A stretch of 64,000 nt of DNA from Panulirus ornatus (GCF_036320965.1 NC_092281.1:15025719-15089718), one strand, 5' to 3'. Counted from the first letter of the stretch, positions 13,620 to 26,444 are shown. The notes: generated from the letters alone by a model not told the origin. Numbers and translations are program-made.

Positions 13620-13755
13620 CGTTAGGACGACAATGTAAACCCCTTACGACAACTATGACCCACATCTCATTTCATCAGCTTATCTTTCGGAGGATTTCGA
13701 ACCCCAGACACTGCTGATCAGACGCCAAGTGCCGTAGCTCTGGAACTGTACCAGT
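13620..13755 (-). mobile_element. tRNA-headed SINE-like element
   Basis: Read on the minus strand, a tRNA-like head lies at about 13748-13689. GAGCTACGGCACTTGG resembles an RNA polymerase III A box. About 30 bp later comes GGGGTTCGAAATCC, close to the B-box consensus GGTTCGANNCC. The A-to-B spacing fits a tRNA promoter, but no complete cloverleaf can be drawn, so this reads as a SINE head and not a tRNA gene. The body probably continues toward lower coordinates; no clear tail or target-site duplication was found. The A-box region resembles the elements at 17.6 and 18.8 kb. Confidence 0.5.
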
Positions 13756-14480
13756 ATAGAACAGAACACTGAAGAACAACTTTTCACGTTAAACTCGAGC
13801 ACGACAGCACGACCCCATGAATACGACCCTTGGGTATGGATATCCTGACATGTGTGTCCAGTGAGGTTAGACTGAAGTTCATGTCATGGCAACCAAGAGT
13901 CGTGCCGTCGTGCTCAAGGCCCCATCGGCGTAACCCGAAGGCGGCGGACATGTACAACCAACATCACAAGACCTGCACACCTGTTGCCAGGTAAAGGCAG
14001 TCTTAGAACTGAGAAGGATTACTTCAAGCATACATCGGCAGCTGTAATCACGCGGACGGACGCCTGAGGCCCATCATCACCTGTTTGTACGAGTCACTAT
14101 GAAGTATTATTTCACACCTTCCATCTCACTATATTCCTTTGCTCTAAATGTTATCGAACATCTTCACTCACTGTCGTCACTTGCTGTCCATATTCTCTGG
14201 CAAATGTATCGTTGCCAACCAGCCTGCGTCCACCGTGCCTGCCCGTATAGTCGTCTGCTCAGGTATCGACACTCATGTTATCGTCCATCTGTCAATACAT
14301 CTGCTTGTTACTCGTTGTCTGTGCGAGTATTTATTCATTTTCTCTTTCTAACGATCAGAGAGGTGAAGTAACGCTGAGCGCATGGACAGGTGACCGTCTG
14401 GGAACACCAGATTTTACAGGCACATGCGGAGAGCGCAACGCACCACTCCTGAATAATAGGACAATTTCGTCATCATCCAT
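13756..14480. other. Unique gene-free sequence
   Basis: Open frames of up to 90 codons resemble no family I know. No repeat was seen. Confidence 0.5.
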
Positions 14481-14491
14481 ATGTAAACAAG

Positions 14492-14578
<87 letters not shown>

Positions 14579-14585
14579 TTTACAT
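14481..14585. repeat. (CT)n microsatellite bounded by inverted forkhead-type sites
   Basis: A perfect (TC)n run of about 80 bp (14495-14575) is enclosed by a perfect 10 bp inverted repeat: ATGTAAACAA at 14481-14490 and TTGTTTACAT at 14576-14585. Each arm contains GTAAACA or its complement, the established core of forkhead (FOX) protein binding sites. (CT)n/(GA)n is the established binding sequence of GAGA-type factors in flies. Whether either is bound here is inference. Confidence 0.9.
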
Positions 14586-17400
14586 CTGTCTTCTGTGAGT
14601 TCGCGTCCATCCGCGCGTCCCTCCTTTCCTCTGCGTCTTAATATCGCAGTATTTCTCTCTGTCCTCTGACCCAGTTGGCATCCATTCATCTCTCTTAATC
14701 TCCGAGACGTCTAATAATAAATATCTCTCCGTCTCCTCTATCTCCATCGCTCAACGAGCCTATAATTGCCCCAACGTTTTCCCCTGGGAGACGACCACTG
14801 CCGCTGCCCCGCCCCGGTGTAACCTGCTTGATTTATCTACCATGCCCCGTGGGGGGGGGAGAATCTTTATGAACTACTCAGTATCTGTTTACCACGCATT
14901 AATCTCCATAAATCCTCCTCCTGGTCTTCCTGTGTTATAAACACATAATGAAATTACAAGTTTTTACCTAAACGGATGATTTATGGTCAGTCCCAGACAG
15001 GAGGCTGACTCTCCCAGCAAGACGAAGGAATTAACAAAGAATCTTTATCATAAATGAAATTCAGTTACTTGAACAAATGCACTGTCATCTATGTTTCGGT
15101 TAATCATAGTCTGAGTGACGCACGTGCGGAATGTCTTGCCCTACACCACCAACCTCAGTGCAGTGAGGTGAAAGTGCCCACACATATGATAATGGTAGGG
15201 TTAACACCCTCACTCAACACGACTGTACTATCCCCCTGGGCAAACCTCTGACTTGACCCTTAAGGGTAAGGCCAAAGCTCAGGCCCTTTATACCCAAAGG
15301 TCGTACTGGCGTGCTGAAGGGTTAATAATACAGATGACAACTTCTCAGACACTGGCACAGCCCACACCTGCAGCCAGGGAACCCCAAGTCAGACCAGGTC
15401 TCTCTCTCTAAATGATATAACGTCTTTGTTGAAGCTCAAACTCCATCACCCGAAGAAAAAGGAGTAGACGATTTGTTTTACAAGTTCCCTAAAGCTAACA
15501 GAACGCTACTGTTGAAACCTCATACCAGTTTGAGTAATGATATTTGCAATTCAATGTAATTTGAGACATCTGTCCTTTCCATATCGTTTCTGAGGTGTTA
15601 TCCTTAACGTAACGTAACATATTCTTCTGTATTATTGCTCGTAACTGCAGACAGCAAACTTTGATCTCGTAAATGATTCTACTTCCGGAGCTGTTACAAA
15701 AAAACAAAAAACAAAAAAAAAAAAAACGAGAAATCTACTCCTGTGCCTCTTCTTTCCTTGCCGAGCATATCACAACATTTTCTTCAAAAGTACAGATCTC
15801 AATCGTTGCAGCATCTTTTAACTTGATACAAAACCTTTTATTACTGTTCTTTCGAACGACATAACTTTCTCGAAGTTGAGTTTGGCTTAGAATACTTCGT
15901 CAAGTCATGGCATATATTCCACGAAGACATCAATGCTGTTTATCTTCCTGCATCAAAAAAGGAGTCAATGCATGATGGCCACTGACACCTGAAGGAAGTG
16001 ATTCTCTGTGACACGCTGGCAATAAAGGAGTCTGATCGTACTCCAGCAAACGTCATCGGCAGAAATCACAGTGGTAGCGATGAATCCTCGGGTATACACC
16101 AAGCCTGAACCTCCGTCATCAGGAATATATCTACTCCTTAACCGGGCTCAGAAGGGCTCGGCTTTACCATCAGATGATCATCATACATCATGTCGGTGAT
16201 ACGTGATCCCAATTACATCCATCACGGTAATATACTGTCTGTCAACAGCTTGTGAATGATGATGATGAACACTGCTTGTAGTTAAGTCCAGGTTCCATGC
16301 CATGAGTCCGGGAACGGAAGCTGGGTTTGAAGGCAACACAGGGGGCGTGACCCATGTTACGGCGTTGGAACAGGAATGAAACACATTCGCTCAAGACGAC
16401 TACAAATGATTTAGAAACATCCGGAAGGAGACACAGGACGTAGTCAATATAAATATATAATTGTGTTTACGGAAACGACGACGACAAATCCCCAGGCGTT
16501 TACTCAAGGCAACACAACACACACACATGTCCTCCATCATTTCCCTCACAGCGCGACCAGACGTTAACGCCGCAGCACAAAGACCGTGTGGTCGTGATCA
16601 GATCTCACTCTCACGCCTAATGGACACAGCCAGACTCGCTGTCTCTGTGACGTGAAGGATCCGTAACCCTGCCTGAACTCTCTTTTTAAACCCGAAGAGG
16701 ACCAGTGTCAGTGAACCTGTCGGTCAGGCCGACTTGACTGTCTCATTGATACCCGTGCAACAGACACGCAGGCAGTTGGTCAATCAGCCGCCTAGCGCCT
16801 GCCTGAACAGGTGTCGGCCATGCGACTCCACTCTCTCAACTGTGGGAGATCCGCGGAGACCTCATTATCAGCTTCCTCCTCCACCACAAGTTCTAGGAGA
16901 CTCTGGCTCCTCCCTCAAGGAACGTCACCACCCAGCAACACCACCACCACATACCACCTTATACCAAAGCGCCACGACATACCACACATCCCAAACAAAC
17001 CAGCACGAATGCTGGCAAACATCGCCGACTAGTCTGCTCGCTTTCCTGGGTCTTAACGGAAATAATGTCACTTATCTCTCGTAAGTCCCTCTCATTGTTG
17101 CGAACATGAGCTTATCCCAGCTTACGGCGCTGTAAAAATCACCGCTGTGAGCTTTAGGCGTTTTAAGTCAGACCTGTGACCTTCCGTTACAATATACTCA
17201 TTCATTGTTCAGAGCTGACGGCACAGGACACTAATCGACAACTTGTTAACCTGTGACACGGTTCATATTTCTAGGGCTGTAAACTCACGACTCGGCAAAC
17301 ACGAGCAATGGAGTGAACTCGTCTACTGTTCTATGACTAATGATGAACTCAGTCATAACCGAGAGTTGACGGTACAATAAACTTAGTCATGAGTTTAATG
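14586..17400. other. Unique gene-free sequence, 2.8 kb
   Basis: No gene recognised. Minor items: a pyrimidine-rich segment at 14600-14830, an A-rich stretch at 15700-15727, and a C/A-rich segment at 16900-17000 that produces a Pro/Thr-rich chance frame. Confidence 0.5.
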
Positions 17401-17419
17401 TACAGTGCGCTCAGCGCTC

Positions 17420-17650
17420 TTAGCCTACACCGCTAAACGTCATGTGTTCCGAGCATACTGTAAGTAACGTTCGCTGTTGCAAGGTCCAGCAACAGAACGC
17501 AATGTACAGACCTGAGGGCAACGCAGATTCTCCTCTGTGCCGCATCTTGCTATTGTGAGACTTATCAGTGGGCTCGAACCCTGGTCCCGGCACGCGTCGT
17601 TGTGGTGTACCACGAGTCGTAGCTCGCCCCCCGCGATCCCCAGGTTCCTC
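17420..17650 (-). mobile_element. tRNA-headed SINE-like element
   Basis: On the minus strand the head begins GAGCTACGACTCGTGGTACA (A-box region, about 17625-17606). A near-canonical B box, GGGTTCGAGCCC, follows at about 17580-17569. Spacing fits a tRNA-derived pol III promoter. The downstream body runs toward 17420 without an obvious tail. The first bases match the start of the 13.7 kb element (GAGCTACG), suggesting a shared tRNA-type ancestor. Confidence 0.55.
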
Positions 17651-17662
17651 AGGCACATCCAT

Positions 17663-18537
17663 TGCCCATTAAAGTTATTAAAGAGTGAGGGGTAGACTGA
17701 CGCGGAGCACAGATGCAAGCCACAGACAACACAGTTTGCGCATGATACTCATAACATGGTGTGTTCAGGTCGCAAAGAAAAATGACGTGCACAAGACACA
17801 GGGGCACCGTGGACGGTCTTGGGGCCCACGGGAGAAGTGAGCTGCCATACTGAGAGACATTATAACGTTTCAACTCATGCTGGGATAATAACCATCTCCA
17901 CCTCTCATTACCCGCAGAAAACGGAAGCAATAAATATCACGTTCATGTCACATATTAAGATATCAAGGGAAGGCACGAAGAGATTCTCTGTACACTAATG
18001 TTTACAAAAACCTAGCAACATACCGCGGGTGGTGAGATACCATCAAGCAACAACGAGTCGCCGGCAAGGCTTGGCGGACCCGGCAAATGAGTCGGTGTTG
18101 CCAGACGCCGTGCGCACCTCTCATTACGACCCTAGTCTTTAATACCTTAGGATGGTTCCGTAATTTGGATTAATAAGATAATAGCTGTTTCCTCCTCACC
18201 GTGCACACAAATGGCCATACGCTTGTGCGTATGTGGTAAAAAGAGCGAGCGAGACCTCGACTGTACGTCGTTTCGGCAGTTTGATGACTTTTAGCAAACA
18301 AAGAACGCATTCGAAATGGCCAGGACAGGCTCAGCCACTGAGAAGGTAATTATACAGTTATGTCAGAATGGATGATTTATCTGCTTTTTACATGTCATGT
18401 AAGTTACTTACGTGGTAGTGAGAACTGTGAAATGTTAGTTAGCAACGTGTTATCGGCAGAAAAGGGGTTAGCAGGGAATTTGGGCAACTGCAATTTTTTT
18501 TATGCGGGAGACAGCGACAAAGTATATAAAAAGAAAA

Positions 18538-18545
<8 letters not shown>
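17663..18545. other. Unique gene-free sequence
   Basis: No feature beyond chance open frames. It ends in an A-rich stretch at about 18530-18545. Confidence 0.5.

Positions 18546-18583
<38 letters not shown>
18546..18583. repeat. (TA)n microsatellite
   Basis: Perfect TA run of about 38 bp preceded by an A tract. Confidence 0.97.
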
Positions 18584-18585
<2 letters not shown>

Positions 18586-18739
18586 GAGGATTTTCGATTG
18601 AAAACGGTATTTTGCACAATGGAGCTACTAATTTGCGTCATTTTCTAATACAATATCAATTCGTTAATCTATATACCATGGGGGAAACTCACATTTCTGT
18701 AAGCCTTAACTTTAAATATATACCATGTCTTCACCTGAG

Positions 18740-18905
18740 TGTAAACATACCTTATCAGCCAGCTTGAAGGGGATGATGAAGGGCAGGGATGGCTGTGAGC
18801 CGGCTACCCTATCCAGGACTCGAACCCATGCATCACAGCAAGTGCACCACGTGAGTTTGGATATTATGCCACAAGAGCGGCGAGTACACTGTGTACTCCT
18901 ACCCA
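18740..18905 (-). mobile_element. tRNA-headed SINE-like element
   Basis: Minus-strand B box GGGTTCGAGTCC (about 18828-18817) matches the consensus exactly. About 40 bp upstream, GCCGCTCTTGTGGC (about 18882-18869) can serve as an A box. Downstream of the B box the body contains CCCTGCCCTTCATCCCC and continues to about 18740. It is the third SINE-like head within 5.2 kb in the same orientation and ends about 230 bp before the large minisatellite. A tRNA gene is unlikely because no acceptor or anticodon stems pair. Confidence 0.55.
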
Positions 18906-19136
18906 TCCAGTAGGAGGTGGCGCAGAAGTGGATACACAGTGAACGTAAGGCCCAGGGTTGGACCTGAAGTTACAGTGAGAAAAATGTTAACAAGGATTTT
19001 GGGCAGCATTGAACGAATTATCCAGCAAACCCGACCAGGTAATTCTCCAGATAATTGAAACGCATGCAGGAATTACCCTGCTTGGTGCTCTTTAAGACTA
19101 TTTAGCTGATTTGTGAGTGAACCGAAGCTTTGGAAA

Positions 19137-22100
19137 ACGAGGTTGTGTAAGCCAGACCTATCCTCATATAACCGGGGTTGTGTAATAATCCAGACCTATC
19201 CTCATACAACCGAGGTTGTGCAATCCAGACGTATCCTCATACAACCAGGGTTGTGTAATATAAACCTATCCTCACACAAACGAAGCTGTGTGATACAAAC
19301 CTATCCTCATACAACCGAGGTTGTGTAATACAAGCCTAGCCTCACACAACCGAGGTTGTGTAATACAAGCCTAGCCTCATACAACCGAGGTTGTGTAAGC
19401 CAGACCTATCCTCATACAACCGAGGTTGTGCAATCCAGACGTATCCTCATACAACCGAGGTTGTGTAATACAAGCCTAGCCTCACACAACCGAGGTTGTG
19501 TAATACAAGCCTAGCCTCACACAACCGAGGTTGTGTAATACAAGCCTAGCCTCACACAACCGAGGTTGTGTAATACAAGCCTAGCCTCACACAACCGAGG
19601 TTGTGTAAGCCAGACCTATCCTCATACAACCGAGGTTGTGTAAGCCAGACCTATCCTCATACAACCGAGGTTGTGTAAGCCAGACCTATCCTCATACAAC
19701 CGAGGTTGTGTAATACAAGCCTAGCCTCACACAACCGAGGTTGTGTAATACAAGCCTAGCCTCACACAACCGAGGTTGTGCAATCCAGACGTATCCTCAT
19801 ACAACCGAGGTTGTGCAATCCAGACGTATCCTCATACAACCGAGGTTGTGCAATCCAGACGTATCCTCATACAACCGAGGTTGTGTAATACAAGCCTAGC
19901 CTCACACAACCGAGGTTGTGCAATCCAGACGTATCCTCATACAACCGAGGTTGTGTAATACAAGCCTAGCCTCACACAACCGAGGTTGTGTAATACAAGC
20001 CTAGCCTCACACAACCGAGGTTGTGTAATACAAGCCTAGCCTCACACAACCGAGGTTGTGCAATCCAGACGTATCCTCATACAACCGAGGTTGTGTAAGC
20101 CAGACCTATCCTCATATAACCGGGTTGTGTAATAATCCAGACCTATCCTCATATAACCGGGTTGTGTAATAATCCAGACCTATCCTCATATAACCGGGTT
20201 GTGTAATAATCCAGACCTATCCTCATATAACCGGGTTGTGTAATAATCCAGACCTATCCTCATACAACCAGGGTTGTGTAATATAAACCTATCCTCACAC
20301 AAACGAAGCTGTGTGATACAAACCTATCCTCATACAACCGAGGTTGTGTAATACAAGCCTAGCCTCACACAACCGAGGTTGTGTAATACAAGCCTAGCCT
20401 CACACAACCGAGGTTGTGCAATCCAGACGTATCCTCATACAACCGAGGTTGTGCAATCCAGACGTATCCTCATACAACCGAGGTTGTGCAATCCAGACGT
20501 ATCCTCATACAACCGAGGTTGTGTAATACAAGCCTAGCCTCACACAACCGAGGTTGTGTAATACAAGCCTAGCCTCACACAACCGAGGTTGTGCAATCCA
20601 GACGTATCCTCATACAACCGAGGTTGTGTAATACAAGCCTAGCCTCACACAACCGAGGTTGTGTAATACAAGCCTAGCCTCACACAACCGAGGTTGTGTA
20701 ATACAAGCCTAGCCTCACACAACCGAGGTTGTGTAAGCCAGACCTATCCTCATACAACCGAGGTTGTGTAATACAAGCCTAGCCTCACACAACCGAGGTT
20801 GTGTAATACAAGCCTAGCCTCACACAACCGAGGTTGTGTAAGCCAGACCTATCCTCATACAACCGAGGTTGTGTAATACAAGCCTAGCCTCACACAACCG
20901 AGGTTGTGTAATACAAGCCTAGCCTCACACAACCGAGGTTGTGTAAGCCAGACCTATCCTCATACAACCGAGGTTGTGCAATCCAGACGTATCCTCATAC
21001 AACCGAGGTTGTGCAATCCAGACGTATCCTCATACAACCGAGGTTGTGTAAGCCAGACCTATCCTCATACAACCGAGGTTGTGTAAGCCAGACCTATCCT
21101 CATACAACCGAGGTTGTGTAAGCCAGACCTATCCTCATACAACCGAGGTTGTGTAATACAAGCCTAGCCTCACACAACCGAGGTTGTGCAATCCAGACGT
21201 ATCCTCATACAACCAGGGTTGTGTAATATAAACCTATCCTCACACAAACGAAGCTGTGTGATACAAACCTATCCTCATACAACCGAGGTTGTGTAAGCCA
21301 GACCTATCCTCATACAACCAGGGTTGTGTAATATAAACCTATCCTCACACAAACGAAGCTGTGTGATACAAACCTATCCTCATACAACCGAGGTTGTGCA
21401 ATCCAGACGTATCCTCATACAACCGAGGTTGTGTAATACAAGCCTAGCCTCACACAACCGAGGTTGTGCAATCCAGACGTATCCTCATACAACCGAGGTT
21501 GTGTAATACAAGCCTAGCCTCACACAACCGAGGTTGTGCAATCCAGACGTATCCTCATACAACCGAGGTTGTGTAATACAAGCCTAGCCTCACACAACCG
21601 AGGTTGTGTAATACAAGCCTAGCCTCACACAACCGAGGTTGTGCAATCCAGACGTATCCTCATACAACCGAGGTTGTGTAATACAAGCCTAGCCTCACAC
21701 AACCGAGGTTGTGTAAGCCAGACCTATCCTCATACAACCGAGGTTGTGTAATACAAGCCTAGCCTCACACAACCGAGGTTGTGTAAGCCAGACCTATCCT
21801 CATACAACCGAGGTTGTGTAAGCCAGACCTATCCTCATACAACCGAGGTTGTGTAATACAAGCCTAGCCTCACACAACCGAGGTTGTGTAAGCCAGACCT
21901 ATCCTCATACAACCGAGGTTGTGTAATACAAGCCTAGCCTCACACAACCGAGGTTGTGCAATCCAGACGTATCCTCATACAACCGAGGTTGTGTAATACA
22001 AGCCTAGCCTCACACAACCGAGGTTGTGCAATCCAGACGTATCCTCATACAACCAGGGTTGTGTAATATAAACCTATCCTCACACAAACGAAGCTGTGTG

Positions 22101-25100
22101 ATACAAACCTATCCTCATACAACCGAGGTTGTGCAATCCAGACGTATCCTCATACAACCGAGGTTGTGTAATACAAGCCTAGCCTCACACAACCGAGGTT
22201 GTGCAATCCAGACGTATCCTCATACAACCGAGGTTGTGTAATACAAGCCTAGCCTCACACAACCGAGGTTGTGTAATACAAGCCTAGCCTCACACAACCG
22301 AGGTTGTGTAATACAAGCCTAGCCTCACACAACCGAGGTTGTGCAATCCAGACGTATCCTCATACAACCGAGGTTGTGTAATACAAGCCTAGCCTCACAC
22401 AACCGAGGTTGTGTAATACAAGCCTAGCCTCACACAACCGAGGTTGTGTAATACAAGCCTAGCCTCACACAACCGAGGTTGTGTAATACAAGCCTAGCCT
22501 CACACAACCGAGGTTGTGCAATCCAGACGTATCCTCATACAACCGAGGTTGTGCAATCCAGACGTATCCTCATACAACCGAGGTTGTGCAATCCAGACGT
22601 ATCCTCATACAACCGAGGTTGTGTAATACAAGCCTAGCCTCACACAACCGAGGTTGTGTAATACAAGCCTAGCCTCACACAACCGAGGTTGTGTAAGCCA
22701 GACCTATCCTCATACAACCGAGGTTGTGCAATCCAGACGTATCCTCATACAACCGAGGTTGTGCAATCCAGACGTATCCTCATACAACCAGGGTTGTGTA
22801 ATATAAACCTATCCTCACACAAACGAAGCTGTGTGATACAAACCTATCCTCATACAACCAGGGTTGTGTAATATAAACCTATCCTCACACAAACGAAGCT
22901 GTGTGATACAAACCTATCCTCATACAACCGAGGTTGTGCAATCCAGACGTATCCTCATACAACCGAGGTTGTGCAATCCAGACGTATCCTCATACAACCG
23001 AGGTTGTGTAATACAAGCCTAGCCTCACACAACCGAGGTTGTGCAATCCAGACGTATCCTCATACAACCAGGGTTGTGTAATATAAACCTATCCTCACAC
23101 AAACGAAGCTGTGTGATACAAACCTATCCTCATACAACCGAGGTTGTGTAATACAAGCCTAGCCTCACACAACCGAGGTTGTGTAATACAAGCCTAGCCT
23201 CACACAACCGAGGTTGTGTAAGCCAGACCTATCCTCATACAACCGAGGTTGTGCAATCCAGACGTATCCTCATACAACCGAGGTTGTGCAATCCAGACGT
23301 ATCCTCATACAACCGAGGTTGTGCAATCCAGACGTATCCTCATACAACCGAGGTTGTGCAATCCAGACGTATCCTCATACAACCGAGGTTGTGCAATCCA
23401 GACGTATCCTCATACAACCGAGGTTGTGTAAGCCAGACCTATCCTCATATAACCGGGTTGTGTAATAATCCAGACCTATCCTCATATAACCGGGTTGTGT
23501 AATAATCCAGACCTATCCTCATACAACCGAGGTTGTGTAATACAAGCCTAGCCTCACACAACCGAGGTTGTGTAATACAAGCCTAGCCTCACACAACCGA
23601 GGTTGTGTAATACAAGCCTAGCCTCACACAACCGAGGTTGTGTAATACAAGCCTAGCCTCACACAACCGAGGTTGTGTAATACAAGCCTAGCCTCACACA
23701 ACCGAGGTTGTGCAATCCAGACGTATCCTCATACAACCGAGGTTGTGTAAGCCAGACCTATCCTCATACAACCGAGGTTGTGCAATCCAGACGTATCCTC
23801 ATACAACCGAGGTTGTGTAATACAAGCCTAGCCTCACACAACCGAGGTTGTGCAATCCAGACGTATCCTCATACAACCGAGGTTGTGTAATACAAGCCTA
23901 GCCTCACACAACCGAGGTTGTGCAATCCAGACGTATCCTCATACAACCGAGGTTGTGTAAGCCAGACCTATCCTCATACAACCAGGGTTGTGTAATATAA
24001 ACCTATCCTCACACAAACGAAGCTGTGTGATACAAACCTATCCTCATACAACCGAGGTTGTGTAATACAAGCCTAGCCTCACACAACCGAGGTTGTGTAA
24101 GCCAGACCTATCCTCATACAACCAGGGTTGTGTAATATAAACCTATCCTCACACAAACGAAGCTGTGTGATACAAACCTATCCTCATACAACCGAGGTTG
24201 TGTAAGCCAGACCTATCCTCATATAACCGGGTTGTGTAATAATCCAGACCTATCCTCATACAACCGAGGTTGTGTAATACAAGCCTAGCCTCACACAACC
24301 GAGGTTGTGTAATACAAGCCTAGCCTCACACAACCGAGGTTGTGTAATACAAGCCTAGCCTCACACAACCGAGGTTGTGTAATACAAGCCTAGCCTCACA
24401 CAACCGAGGTTGTGTAAGCCAGACCTATCCTCATACAACCGAGGTTGTGCAATCCAGACGTATCCTCATACAACCGAGGTTGTGTAATACAAGCCTAGCC
24501 TCACACAACCGAGGTTGTGTAATACAAGCCTAGCCTCACACAACCGAGGTTGTGTAATACAAGCCTAGCCTCACACAACCGAGGTTGTGTAAGCCAGACC
24601 TATCCTCATATAACCGGGTTGTGTAATAATCCAGACCTATCCTCATACAACCGAGGTTGTGTAATACAAGCCTAGCCTCACACAACCGAGGTTGTGCAAT
24701 CCAGACGTATCCTCATACAACCGAGGTTGTGCAATCCAGACGTATCCTCATACAACCGAGGTTGTGTAATACAAGCCTAGCCTCACACAACCGAGGTTGT
24801 GTAATACAAGCCTAGCCTCACACAACCGAGGTTGTGTAAGCCAGACCTATCCTCATACAACCGAGGTTGTGCAATCCAGACGTATCCTCATACAACCGAG
24901 GTTGTGTAATACAAGCCTAGCCTCACACAACCGAGGTTGTGCAATCCAGACGTATCCTCATACAACCGAGGTTGTGCAATCCAGACGTATCCTCATACAA
25001 CCGAGGTTGTGTAAGCCAGACCTATCCTCATACAACCGAGGTTGTGTAAGCCAGACCTATCCTCATACAACCGAGGTTGTGTAAGCCAGACCTATCCTCA

Positions 25101-25605
25101 TACAACCGAGGTTGTGTAAGCCAGACCTATCCTCATACAACCGAGGTTGTGTAATACAAGCCTAGCCTCACACAACCGAGGTTGTGTAATACAAGCCTAG
25201 CCTCACACAACCGAGGTTGTGTAATACAAGCCTAGCCTCACACAACCGAGGTTGTGCAATCCAGACGTATCCTCATACAACCGAGGTTGTGTAATACAAG
25301 CCTAGCCTCACACAACCGAGGTTGTGCAATCCAGACGTATCCTCATACAACCGAGGTTGTGTAATACAAGCCTAGCCTCACACAACCGAGGTTGTGTAAT
25401 ACAAGCCTAGCCTCACACAACCGAGGTTGTGTAATACAAGCCTAGCCTCACACAACCGAGGTTGTGTAATACAAGCCTAGCCTCACACAACCGAGGTTGT
25501 GTAATACAAGCCTAGCCTCACACAACCGAGGTTGTGTAATACAAGCCTAGCCTCACACAACCGAGGTTGTGTAATACAAGCCTAGCCTCACACAACCGAG
25601 GTGTG
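19137..25605. repeat. 35 bp variant-mosaic minisatellite (about 185 units)
   Basis: A single uninterrupted array of about 6.47 kb. Almost every unit begins CCGAGGTTGTG and ends CACACAA or CATACAA, so each junction forms the palindrome ACAACC-GA-GGTTGT, extending to 8 bp arms where ACACAACC meets GGTTGTGT. At least five variants exist. One contains TAATACAAGCCTAGCC; one contains CAATCCAGACGTATCC; one contains TAAGCCAGACCTATCC. A 37 bp form carries CCGGGTTGTGTAATAATCC (for example at 20120, 20157, 20194, 20231, 23453, 24227). A fixed 70 bp dimer starts CCAGGGTTGTGTAATATAA and carries ACGAAGCTGTGTGATAC (starts near 19245, 20268, 21213, 21318, 22053, 22788, 22858, 23068, 23982, 24122). Since 35 is not a multiple of 3, three units encode 35 residues; the first variant carries TAA and TAG stops, so the 60-107 codon open frames are incidental. 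The last unit breaks at CCGAGGTGTGG (25596-25606). Confidence 0.99.
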
Positions 25606-26408
25606 GAGCAGGATGTGGGGGGGGCCAGAGGTCAGGGTCAGTGGCACCATCATCACTATCTAACACATATAAATCATCAAGTCAAGGAAACGTGAAGTGT
25701 GGAAGAATTCGAGCAATCATCCGTTTTCTTCGCGTCGTTTTTATTTGTGTCGTAATCAACTTTACACAAAGACGTTATCGTAATGATGGTAGTTTTTCTG
25801 TTTTTCTTTGACAAGTTCGGTGTACGGACTTTCCATCTTCATTCGAAAATTGGACGGTGCAACATCAGCCGTTACAGCTGGTGCAAGAAAAAAAAAAAGT
25901 TATGTTCCCTATTTCTTTGAAGTCTCTGAAGAAAAGATGGATAGAAATAACGACAATTACTTTTCCTGTGTAGTGGTGTAAAGTCGCCTCATCGACAATT
26001 AATGGAGAAACAAAATAATTACTCCAACTACAAAGATGAAAAAAGAAAACGACAAATGTTGGGGAGAAGAGGCTTTGAAGTGCAAAGGAAAATTTGAGGT
26101 AAACCAATTAACCCAACTCCCGGACCGGGGGGTGGATGGCTCCGCCTTCGAACCCCACGAACCCAGCCCAGCCCTGCCTGCTTTAGTGCCCCCCCCCCCC
26201 CCCCTACACCACGTAATACTTGGCTTGCCATTGCCTGTTTCTTCCACTGAACTCTGCTAAACTTTTTAAGTCTTTCCCAGAGGATAAGTCCCGCCCGATT
26301 GTAAAAGTTACATTTTCTACCCACTTGAATCTCTGACTATATTCATTTCATTTTATTCATCTTCCTCGATAATCTCTATTGACACATTTATCTCCGAACT
26401 TCATCTAT
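25606..26408. other. Unique gene-free sequence
   Basis: Immediate right flank of the minisatellite. It contains a G-rich word (25615-25624) and a C16 homopolymer at 26189-26204. Minus-strand open frames of up to 98 codons cross the C run and have no recognisable domain. Confidence 0.5.
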
Positions 26409-26444
26409 TCTTTTTTGTTGTTGTTGTTGATTGTTGTTGTTGTT
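26409..26444. repeat. (TTG)n microsatellite
   Basis: GTT/TTG trinucleotide run of about 35 bp with a single GATT interruption. Confidence 0.95.

Noticed and set aside
17566..17632. Genuine tRNA gene (also considered at 13689-13748 and 18817-18882)
   Set aside because: A and B boxes are present, but acceptor, D and anticodon stems do not pair into a cloverleaf; SINE heads fit better.
19137..25605. CRISPR-like array: partly palindromic repeats at constant 35 bp spacing
   Set aside because: There are no unique spacers; the inter-palindrome sequences are a handful of recurring variants, and the context is eukaryotic with no cas genes. It is a minisatellite.
26140..26175. B-box-like GGGGTTCGAAGGC on the minus strand
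   Set aside because: The second half departs from the consensus and no A box lies at the right distance.
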